DNA of 64,000 nucleotides, from NCBI GenBank assembly GCA_025459125.1, contig JALORE010000002.1:1-64000 (forward strand), in the 5' to 3' direction. Both the position numbers and the translations under genes were made by a program. The notes beneath the pieces were generated by a model. The model ran no database searches, had not been told where the DNA came from, and saw only the letters and a list, made by a program, of their open reading frames with translations. This document shows, one piece after another, positions 46,867 to 54,790 of the stretch. How positions within the stretch are numbered: the first letter of the stretch is position 1; every line of letters starts with the position of its first letter. This stretch comes from Planctomycetota bacterium (lineage in GTDB: Bacteria > Planctomycetota > Phycisphaerae > Sedimentisphaerales > Anaerobacaceae).

Positions 46867-48366
46867 ATGAGGACTGCACTCCTTTCATCGACAACGGCGC
46901 TGACGCTGATGTTGGGTTCCCTTTCCGTGGCAAGTGCGGCCGCCGCTGTGGAGCAGATGGACCAGAGCAACCTTCCCGAGTGGGCCGGCGGCTGGACGCA
47001 CGTGAGTCCTGCCGGAGAAGGCCAAGCCGCCATGTGGCAGACGTTCACGCCGGCCCGTGCGAATCTGACGGCGGTGGGGATCGATGTTCTGACGATCAGC
47101 CCCGGCCGAGGTGACGACCTGCTGACCGTCGAGATCGCCCAGGACGGGGCAGTCCTGACCGCTGCCGAACGTTCTGTTCAGGATGGCTGGGACGGCCTTC
47201 TGCGGTTTGAGTTCCCCGCCGCGGTGCCCCTGGTCCCTGGGCAGGTCTACGAATTGAAGGTGCGCGACACCGGCATGACGCTGTTCGGCTGGAGGTATGG
47301 TCCGAACACCTATGAGCGCGGGAGCCGCTACGTCTTTGCCCAGCCGCGTACCGGCACAGACTGGTTCTTCCGAACCTATGCAGAAGTTGAACCGGCCGTG
47401 GTCAAGTACAGCGGCGGGACGGGGGAGCCAAACGACCCGTACCACATCGCCACGGCTGCCGATCTGATCGCCCTCGGCGAGACACCCGGCGGCTACGACA
47501 AGCACTTCCTCCTGACGGCCGATATCGACCTGGACCCCAACCTCCCTGGCCGCACGGTCTTCGACAGGGCTGTCATCGCGCCCGACGGTAATGACATAAA
47601 CGTCGGTTGGCTCTTTGACGGGACTCCTTTCACCGGGGTCTTCGACGGGAATGGGCACACGATCTCCCGTCTGACGATCGACGGTGCAGGACATCTGGGT
47701 CTGTTCGGCCAGTTGGCGCCTGGATCGCTGATCTCCAATCTGCGTCTGGCAACCGTGGATGTCAATGGGATCCGTGAGTGTGTCGGCGGCCTCGTGGGTG
47801 AGAACCACTATGGAAGCATTGTCAAGAGCCAAAGCACCGGCGCGGTTCGTGGTGATTCGCGTGTCGGCGGGTTGGCCGGACAGAACTGGGGCGATGTCTC
47901 CCGCTGCTACAGCGTTGGTGCGGTCAGCGGGACGGGATGGGGTGTCGGCGGGCTGGTAGGTTTCAACGCCATGGGTGGCGGTGTAACCCAGTGCTACAGC
48001 GCCATGACGGTCAGCGGAAACGAGGACGTTGGTGGACTGGTGGGGCTTAACTACGCCACTGCAGGCCGGTGTTACAGTAGTGGGGTGGTTAGAGGGTCTG
48101 AGAGAGTTGGCGGATTGGTCGGGAGCGATAGGCAGCGCCCGGGACGTGGAGCCACCCCCCAATTTGGCGTTGTGATCGCCGGCTTCTGGGACACGCAGAC
48201 CTCGGGCCAAGCCACAAGCGCGGGCGGCGCAGGCAAGATCACGGCCGAGATGCAGACAGCCGAGACCTTCCTGGATGCGGGCTGGGACTTTGTGGGCGAG
48301 GCGGCAAACGGCACAGAGGACATCTGGTGGATCCTGGAAGGTCAGGACTATCCGCGGCTACGGTAG
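46867..48366 (+). CDS. GLUG-motif secreted protein
   Basis: MRTALLSSTTALTLMLGSLSVASAAAA; repeated GGLVGENHYGSIVKSQSTGAVRGDSRVGGLAGQNWGDVSRCYSVGAVSG. Confidence 0.92.
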   Translation: MRTALLSSTTALTLMLGSLSVASAAAAVEQMDQSNLPEWAGGWTHVSPAGEGQAAMWQTFTPARANLTAVGIDVLTISPGRGDDLLTVEIAQDGAVLTAAERSVQDGWDGLLRFEFPAAVPLVPGQVYELKVRDTGMTLFGWRYGPNTYERGSRYVFAQPRTGTDWFFRTYAEVEPAVVKYSGGTGEPNDPYHIATAADLIALGETPGGYDKHFLLTADIDLDPNLPGRTVFDRAVIAPDGNDINVGWLFDGTPFTGVFDGNGHTISRLTIDGAGHLGLFGQLAPGSLISNLRLATVDVNGIRECVGGLVGENHYGSIVKSQSTGAVRGDSRVGGLAGQNWGDVSRCYSVGAVSGTGWGVGGLVGFNAMGGGVTQCYSAMTVSGNEDVGGLVGLNYATAGRCYSSGVVRGSERVGGLVGSDRQRPGRGATPQFGVVIAGFWDTQTSGQATSAGGAGKITAEMQTAETFLDAGWDFVGEAANGTEDIWWILEGQDYPRLR

Positions 48367-48451
48367 GAGCTGATCCCTGGGAAGTGACCGCGGGGCCCTA
48401 TCGTGATTGTGACTACTTGGTTTCTCTCTGGCCTTGACGTCGTTCGGGGAG

Positions 48452-48457
48452 TATAAT
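48452..48457 (+). promoter_or_regulatory. Possible -10 box TATAAT upstream of candidate sRNA
   Basis: Perfect TATAAT; no convincing -35 at 17 bp (TTGACG present at only 12 bp). Confidence 0.35.
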
Positions 48458-48463
48458 CGTAAA

Positions 48464-48563
48464 CCATGAGGTGATCCCTCTGCAAAGGGGGAACACCTTC
48501 CCTTCTGCCCGCTGGCTGGCTGAGTGCTACAACGAAGCCCTGTAGCAGCGGGCTCTTTTTTTC
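48464..48563 (+). ncRNA. Candidate structured small RNA ending in intrinsic terminator (or 3' UTR/terminator of the GLUG gene)
   Basis: Hairpin 48470-48497 (GGTGaTCCCTC/GGGGGAaCACC) and hairpin 48507-48553 (GCCCGCT...GCTAC/GTAGC AGCGGGC) then TCTTTTTTT. Confidence 0.45.
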
Positions 48564-48852
48564 TCCCCGTTCCGGCTGGGCGTCCCCGCGTCCGGGCGCA
48601 AGACATCATTCCTTCTCCCGGATGGACCGGCGCACGTTTCCTGGAAATCCCGCCGGCCGCGCGGTATAGTAATGTCGCTGGACGTCACGGAGCGTACAGC
48701 GACAGGGGCCGGTCTTCGCGGAGGCGAAGGTTCTTTCCCACCACGAGGCTGCCTGGAACCGCAGAGCAACACGGATGAATGCGGAACATCGGCGCATATC
48801 AGCGGTCTCCGACATGAGTGCGGTATGATTCGGAAAGGGAGGATTGGGGACT

Positions 48853-50973
48853 ATGAGAACTCCGCTTCTAACGCTGACCACGTGTCTGTTGGTTCTGCCG
48901 GCGTACGCGGTGGGGCCTTTGTATGAGCCGGTCGCCGAGGTGGTGGTTGCCCCGGGTGACGCCAATGTTCCCCGGGGCGTCGAAGAGAAGGATGGGTACG
49001 TCTATCTGCTGGCCCGGGAGGGAGTTCTGTACACGTATGACCTCTCGGATTTGCCCCAGCAGACGGGTTTCGTCACATATGACGTGCCGGTGCACAAGCT
49101 GGCCGCACGTGCCGGCGACGGCGTCTTGCGGCATGGGAACTATCTCTACGCGTTCGGCAACGCCGGGTTGGAAACGATCGACGTACAAAACCCCGCTGCG
49201 CCCGCACCGCTCGGCTTCAACTACGACCTCAGGATCTTCAACCTCGTCCGCCATGAGCACTACCTGATTGCCGCCGGACGGGAAAGACTCGTCGTCTATT
49301 CGATAAACGATCCAGCCCATCCGATTGTCGTTTCGGACTTGAACTTCGGCCCGGGAGAGTTGGTGTGGTCGGCCGCCGTGTATGGCAGCACGTTGTACGC
49401 CTGCCACTGGTGGTCGGATTGGCAGGACACCTATGTGAATACGCTCAGCGTCATCGACTTCTCCGATCCCGCTCATCCTTCGGTGCTCCAAGCCCTCAGT
49501 CGCGATGATCAGGCGTATCATCTCAGAGTCATTGGCCATCAGTTGCTGGAGTGCACGAGCAACCAGGTGGGACTCTGGGATTTGACCACGCCGGTTCAAC
49601 CGGTCCTGCTGACGGCGCAAGTGGCCTCAGGCCGGGTCGCCGCCCAGAAGGGCGACCACCTGATCACCAACGGCACCGTGTTCCGCCCCCAGGGTAATGA
49701 GCTGCAGACCGTCGCGACCTTCAATGCGGGGGACAGCCAGCGGGATGGTTACCCCTATGGCAGTGCCGTCAACGATTCGTTCGTATTCCTCGCCCAGTCC
49801 AAACGAATCCTGATCCTCAAGGCGGTCGTGCCGGCCGGGAAGTACGGCGGGGGCAGCGGCACGGCCGAGGACCCGTACCAGATCTGGACGGCCCAGCAGA
49901 TGAACGCCATCGGCACGGAGCCGAACGACTGGAGCAAGCACTTCAGACTCATGGCGGACATCGATCTGTCGGGCTTCGATGGCAGGGACGGCCGGCCCGC
50001 GTTCAGTATCATCGCCCCGGATACTGACCCGGCCGCCTACTACTACCAGGGCATCGCTTTCACCGGTGTCTTTGACGGTGGCCAGCACAAGCTTTCGCAC
50101 CTGACGATTCGGGGCACCAGTCATCTGGGCCTGTTCGCCGAATTGGCCGCCGGGGCCCAGGTACGGGACCTGGGAATCGAGGACGTGAACGTGACCGGCT
50201 CAGGCGACTGTATCGGTTCTCTCGCGGCGACGGGCCGGGGCGCGATTACCGGTTGTTACAGTACCGGGGTCGTCAACGCGACGGGGAGGGCACAAGATCG
50301 AGGCTACGCGGTCGGCGGGCTCGTTGCCTCGAACTTCGGCGACTTGGTGTCCTGCCACAGTACGGCCAACATCAACGGCGGAGTCTATGTCGGCGGGTTG
50401 GTGGGGGACAACTGGGGGATCGTTGCCCGGTGTTACAGTACCGGTCCAGTCCGCGGAGGCGGGTCCGTCGGCGGATTGATGGGGGAGAACCTCAGTATCG
50501 TGGAACAATCCCACGCTTCCGGGCCGGTCACCGGCGATTCCTATGTCGGCGGCCTGGTCGGGGAGAACTACCAGGGCCAGGTAACGGACTGCTATGGCGC
50601 GGGCTCCGTCAACGGTGTTTGGTACGTGGGCGGCCTAGTTGGGCAGAACGGCGGCTTGACGGAGGCGGGGAGGCAGGCGATCGTGACCCACTGCTACAGC
50701 ACCGGCACGGTCCAGGGGCAAAACCGCGTGGGCGGGCTGGTGGGATCGAACCTGGCGGTCGTGGCCGAGTCGTTCTGGGACAGTCAGACCTCGGGTCAGA
50801 CAGCGAGCGCGGGTGGAACGAGAAAGACCACCGCTCAAATGCGTACGCGCCAGACGTTCCTTGCTGCCGGTTGGGATTTCGCAGGCGAGATCGCCAACGG
50901 TACGGTCGATATCTGGCGGATTGACGAAGGCAAGGACTACCCGCGTCTGTGGTGGGAGCCGCGAAATCCGTGA
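48853..50973 (+). CDS. Secreted protein with N-terminal LVIVD-like beta-propeller repeats and C-terminal GLUG repeats
   Basis: Start ATG 48853 (MRTPLLTLTTCLLVLPAYAVG); repeated VGGLVGxNxGxVxxCYSTGxVxG. Confidence 0.92.
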   Translation: MRTPLLTLTTCLLVLPAYAVGPLYEPVAEVVVAPGDANVPRGVEEKDGYVYLLAREGVLYTYDLSDLPQQTGFVTYDVPVHKLAARAGDGVLRHGNYLYAFGNAGLETIDVQNPAAPAPLGFNYDLRIFNLVRHEHYLIAAGRERLVVYSINDPAHPIVVSDLNFGPGELVWSAAVYGSTLYACHWWSDWQDTYVNTLSVIDFSDPAHPSVLQALSRDDQAYHLRVIGHQLLECTSNQVGLWDLTTPVQPVLLTAQVASGRVAAQKGDHLITNGTVFRPQGNELQTVATFNAGDSQRDGYPYGSAVNDSFVFLAQSKRILILKAVVPAGKYGGGSGTAEDPYQIWTAQQMNAIGTEPNDWSKHFRLMADIDLSGFDGRDGRPAFSIIAPDTDPAAYYYQGIAFTGVFDGGQHKLSHLTIRGTSHLGLFAELAAGAQVRDLGIEDVNVTGSGDCIGSLAATGRGAITGCYSTGVVNATGRAQDRGYAVGGLVASNFGDLVSCHSTANINGGVYVGGLVGDNWGIVARCYSTGPVRGGGSVGGLMGENLSIVEQSHASGPVTGDSYVGGLVGENYQGQVTDCYGAGSVNGVWYVGGLVGQNGGLTEAGRQAIVTHCYSTGTVQGQNRVGGLVGSNLAVVAESFWDSQTSGQTASAGGTRKTTAQMRTRQTFLAAGWDFAGEIANGTVDIWRIDEGKDYPRLWWEPRNP

Positions 50974-50992
50974 GGGAAGTCAACGGGCAGAC

Positions 50993-52285
50993 CTACAGCA
51001 ACTCGAGTCCGATAACGGTCAGGTCGTCGAGCTCTGCGGGGTTGACGTCCCGGCTATTGGCCATATCGGTCAGCCGATCGACAATCTGGGTGATCGAGCC
51101 GTCCGTCAGGGCCAGGAACTCATCGGTATACCGAAAGCCTTCCTTGTCGTGCAGGCGCCCGATCAGGGGCTCGGCCCCGTCCGAGTACAACAGCAGCCGG
51201 TCACCGCTCTGCAACTGGACGGTCTGCTGCGTGAAATCGGCGTTCTCGAAGATGCCCAGCAGGGAGCCGCGTGCCTCCAACTGCTGCGGCGGCAAACCTT
51301 TACGCAGGAGAATGGGGTAGGGGTGGCCGGCGCGGGCGAAGGTAAGTTGGCCGGTCTTGAGGTTCAGCAGGCAGTAGCAGCACGTGACGAACTGGTAGCC
51401 CGAGAGCTTCTGGCCGGCCATCCGTTGGTTGAGGCTCCGCACCACCTCGGCCGGCGAGAAGATGCGATAGCTGTTGTCGATGGTCTGCCGCATTTGGAGG
51501 GCCTGCTTGATGAAGATCGTCAGCAGAGCCGCGGGCATGGAGTGGCCCACCGCATCGGCCACGTAAAAGCCGATGTGCTGCTCGTCGATACGGGCCACGT
51601 CGTAAATGTCGCCGGAAACCCACTCGGCGGGCAGGAACGTGGCCGCCCAGTGCACTTGGTCGCTGTTCGGGAGTTTTGACGGCAGGAAGTCCCGCTGCAG
51701 CAGCCCCGCCAGGCGCAACTGCTCCTTGAGGCTGTCCACGAAGGCACCGCCCGCTTGGGGTTGATCGACCGGGTGGTTCATCCAGAGCCGTTCGGTCAGG
51801 CAGGCCGAGGCCGCGGGCTTGACGGTGATGCCGGAGTGTTCGTGCTTGCGATCCGCCAGGTTGATGCTGATGCGGGCCCACAGATCGTCCAGCGAGATGG
51901 ACTCGACCGTGCTGGGCATGGAGAAGCTGCTTTCCGAGGAGACCAGGGAGAAACTCCGGACGGGCCGTCGGATCCGCTGCGTGAGCAGGACGATCCCGAA
52001 GCTCTCTCTCTCCAGGGATTCCAGGATACGGGCCAGCCGCGGGTCCTTGGCGACGTCCGTTCCCTCCGCGTCGACCAGGACGGTGCCCACCAGGTCGGGA
52101 CGGGTACGCAGCTCCTGGTAGCGATCCAGCGGCAGCAGGCAGTAGGACACCTTCTTGTGCCGAAACAGCTTGCGGATTTCCGCCGGCATGTCCGTTTTAT
52201 CGGACAGGCAGACCACGTCAGTGAACTTCGTCAATCCCCCGGTGTCTGCTGCAGACCGCGTCTTGCCCATTTGCGATAGCCTCAT
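50993..52285 (-). CDS. SpoIIE/PP2C-type serine phosphatase with degenerate receiver-like N-terminus
   Basis: Start 52285; AATFLPAEWVSGDIYDVARIDEQHIGFYVADAVGHSMPAALLTIFIKQAL; DRLLLYSDGAEPL. Confidence 0.92.
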   Translation of the reverse strand: MRLSQMGKTRSAADTGGLTKFTDVVCLSDKTDMPAEIRKLFRHKKVSYCLLPLDRYQELRTRPDLVGTVLVDAEGTDVAKDPRLARILESLERESFGIVLLTQRIRRPVRSFSLVSSESSFSMPSTVESISLDDLWARISINLADRKHEHSGITVKPAASACLTERLWMNHPVDQPQAGGAFVDSLKEQLRLAGLLQRDFLPSKLPNSDQVHWAATFLPAEWVSGDIYDVARIDEQHIGFYVADAVGHSMPAALLTIFIKQALQMRQTIDNSYRIFSPAEVVRSLNQRMAGQKLSGYQFVTCCYCLLNLKTGQLTFARAGHPYPILLRKGLPPQQLEARGSLLGIFENADFTQQTVQLQSGDRLLLYSDGAEPLIGRLHDKEGFRYTDEFLALTDGSITQIVDRLTDMANSRDVNPAELDDLTVIGLELL

Positions 52286-52512
52286 CTGTCGTTCCGGCCC
52301 CGGGTGTGCACCATGCGTCCGTGCCGGTGGCGTTGGTATTGCTACTTTCGTCCGAAACCCGATGTCACTTTGCGAATTTCCGGTCATCCGGCCCGCGCGT
52401 ATTCCGATACCGTTTGGGGAGCGTCCCCGGTTGCCGGCCGGGATTTCTCTGCAAAGCACAGAAAGCCGCGCCGGCTGGTCCAACGGCGCGGGTGGCGTCT
52501 CGGAGGGTATGT

Positions 52513-52676
52513 CATACGGATTCGGAAAAGCCCTTGCGCGGCAGGGACTCTGTCATCCTGAGGCGCAGCCGAAGGATCTGGCCACCGAAAGACGAGGTTT
52601 CTCTCATTCGCAGGCCAGATCCTTCGCTGCGCTCAGGATGAGGAAAGAGCGCAAGGGTATTCCCGGATCCGTATCA
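52513..52676. mobile_element. MITE-like element with ~65-70 bp imperfect terminal inverted repeats (family D)
   Basis: catacggattcggaaaagcccttgcgcgg..tcatcctgaggcgcagccgaaggatctggcc versus reverse complement gatacggatccgggaatacccttgcgctctttcctcatcctgagcgcagcgaaggatctggcc. Confidence 0.8.
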
Positions 52677-52847
52677 GAGGTGGCCTGGGCCCCTTGCCGG
52701 TGTACCCCGGGCCCGTCTCGCCTGTGTCCTGGTGTCTCGGGCAGGGCCGAGATGGCTCGGCGCCGCATGGACAGAATACCCATGCGGCTGTGGGACAGCG
52801 TCTCACACCCGCTGGCGGTGTGTTGCGGCGTGGGGGAACTGCCGGTC

Positions 52848-53576
52848 TCAACCGGCGAAGATGGCGGAGCCGAGGCGCAGGATCGTCGCGCCCTCTTCGA
52901 TGGCGATTTCGTAGTCGGAGCTCATGCCCATGCTCAGCTCCGTGAACTGATTGCCGACGATTTTCTCGCCGCGCATCTCGTAAAACAGCTCGCGGGCGCG
53001 CGTGAAACAGGCCCGGATAATGTCGCTGTTGCGGGTCAGCGGGGCCATCGTCATCAGGCCGATCAGCTTGAGGTGGGGGAGAGTCTCGATCTGTTCCGCC
53101 AGGTGCGTGGCGGCTCCGATGGGTACGCCGTACTTCTGGGGCTCGCCCGAAGTGTTGACCTGGAGCAACACCCGCGGCGACAAGCCCAGCCGCGCGGCAG
53201 AACTGTTGATCTCCTCCGCCAGGCGGAGCGTGTCCACAGAATGGACCAGCGAGACGGTCGGCAGGATTTGACGCACCTTGTTCCGCTGGAGGTGGCCGAT
53301 CATGTGCCAGTGGATCTCCCGCGGCAGCGCGGGGTCGTCCGGGTGCTGCTGGAGGTACTCCGCCACCTGGCCGGCGACCTTCTTCAACTGCTGGACGCGG
53401 TTCTCGCCCAGGTGGTTATAGCCCAGACGGATTACTTCCTCGATTTGTTCGATTTCGGCCGATTTGGTCACGACGACGAGGCGGATATCGCCCGGTTCCC
53501 GGTGAGCCCGGGCACAGGCCTCCGCGATCGTTCCCTCGACGCGTCGTATCTTCTCTGTAATCTTCGTCGTTTCCAT
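52848..53576 (-). CDS. yggS: YggS family pyridoxal phosphate homeostasis protein
   Basis: LVVVTKSAEIEQIEEVIRLGYNHLGENRVQQ, WHMIGHLQRNKVRQ, ELSMGMSSDYEIAIEEGATILRLGSAIFA. Confidence 0.95.
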   Translation of the reverse strand: METTKITEKIRRVEGTIAEACARAHREPGDIRLVVVTKSAEIEQIEEVIRLGYNHLGENRVQQLKKVAGQVAEYLQQHPDDPALPREIHWHMIGHLQRNKVRQILPTVSLVHSVDTLRLAEEINSSAARLGLSPRVLLQVNTSGEPQKYGVPIGAATHLAEQIETLPHLKLIGLMTMAPLTRNSDIIRACFTRARELFYEMRGEKIVGNQFTELSMGMSSDYEIAIEEGATILRLGSAIFAG

Positions 53577-53715
53577 GTGTTGCGAGCGAATGCCGTGCAT
53601 CAATCCGTTTCTGCGTTCAAACGCTCAGTCGCGCTCAGTCTACGGGAATCCCCGCCCCGGCACAAGCGTCTCGGGGCAAAATAATGCCGCTCTCCCGGGC
53701 CGGCTCCGGGGGCTC

Positions 53716-53746
53716 CATGTCGCGACATCCGCGAAAAAATCGCGGA
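53716..53746. promoter_or_regulatory. Two adjacent palindromes, operator-like
   Basis: ATGTCGCGACAT (53716-53727) and ATCCGCGA-N5-TCGCGGAT (53726-53746) just upstream of a -35 box. Confidence 0.55.
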
Positions 53747-53762
53747 TTAGGCCGTTTTTATC

Positions 53763-53791
53763 TTGCATTATCGCGCCAGGGCCGTTATAAT
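53763..53791 (+). promoter_or_regulatory. Putative sigma70 promoter TTGCAT-N17-TATAAT
   Basis: Perfect -10, 17-bp spacer, no supportable ORF downstream on + strand. Confidence 0.65.
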
Positions 53792-53797
53792 TCAGAA

Positions 53798-54001
53798 ACC
53801 AATGGAGTGGAATGGGGTGGGAGGCACACCCTGACATGTGCAGGCAGCATTTTGGTTGACAGGCAGATAGGAGTGATGACAGAAGTTCTTTGATTCCCGA
53901 TATTTGTGTTGCCAGCCGGCAGCATTTCTGATCCTCGGCGAGGCAGCGTGGTCCACCGGTCTCCCCCCCAGCCGGTCCCACCACCTCGCCATTTTTATTT
54001 T
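53798..54001 (+). ncRNA. Candidate ~200-nt structured noncoding RNA
   Basis: Promoter at 53763, terminal hairpin GGCGAG..GTGGT..ACCGG/CCGGT..ACCAC-CTCGCC (53937-53990) followed by ATTTTTATTTT; 530-bp gap between yggS and yjbQ without credible ORF. Confidence 0.55.
53937..54001 (+). terminator. Intrinsic terminator of candidate ncRNA
   Basis: Three-segment stem plus T-rich tail. Confidence 0.7.
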
Positions 54002-54108
54002 CCGTCCGGACGTGCACGTCACGGGCAAGACCAGCGCACCGAGCACCCCATGACTGTCCCATAACGAGAGACGACCCACACGCAGACCTGATCCCGTCGG
54101 GCGGCAGC

Positions 54109-54519
54109 TCACTCGCCGCGCACTTGGATGATCACGGTCCGGCTGCGCGGGCCGTCGAACTCACAGAAGTAGATGGCTTGCCAGGTCCCCAGGGTCAGAT
54201 GGCCCTCCTGAATGAGGACCTGCTCGCTGCAGCCGACCAATGAGCTTTTGCAGTGGGCGTCGGAATTGCCCTCGGAGTGACGAAACCCCCGGTTCGACCG
54301 CGGCACCATCTCGTCCAAGGCCAGCAGGACGTCGTGGACCACGTCGGGGTCGGCGTTCTCATTGATCGTGATCGCGGCGGTGGTATGGGGGCAGAAGAGG
54401 ATCACGTCCCCGTTCTGGACACCCGCCTCCCGTACCATGTCCCGGACTTGGCGGGTGATGTCCGCCATCTCCGTCCGGCTGCGGGTACTGACGCGAAATT
54501 CCTGTTGCATGATTTTCAT
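54109..54519 (-). CDS. yjbQ: YjbQ/UPF0047 family protein
   Basis: Start 54519; VILFCPHTTAAITINENADPDVVHDVL; HCKSSLVGCSEQVLIQEGHLTLGTWQAIYFCEFDGPRSRTV. Confidence 0.93.
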   Translation of the reverse strand: MKIMQQEFRVSTRSRTEMADITRQVRDMVREAGVQNGDVILFCPHTTAAITINENADPDVVHDVLLALDEMVPRSNRGFRHSEGNSDAHCKSSLVGCSEQVLIQEGHLTLGTWQAIYFCEFDGPRSRTVIIQVRGE

Positions 54520-54597
54520 CGGGATCACCTTGGGCAAGAACAGGCTGAGGTTACCCGGGACTCCCTCGGGCGTCAAGGGGGCCTACCACGCAGTTCA

Positions 54598-54714
54598 GGG
54601 CAATTGCATGTGGGCGTTGCGCTGAGGTGTCGAAGGGCATCCCGCCCTCGATTCGCGAGCAGGATGCCCGCGACACAAGGCACCCGACGTTCACATGCAA
54701 TTGCCCTGCCACAT
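54598..54714. mobile_element. Family B element with TGCAATTGCCC at both ends (inverted)
   Basis: GGGCAATTGCAtgtgggcgt...acgttcacaTGCAATTGCCC; inner gggcatcc...ggatgccc. Confidence 0.75.
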
Positions 54715-54790
54715 GCCCGCTACGAGCTGCGCAACCGTAACCGACGCGCGGCGCGGGGCCGCCTCAAGGCGGAAGGCCTTGGGGATGGTC

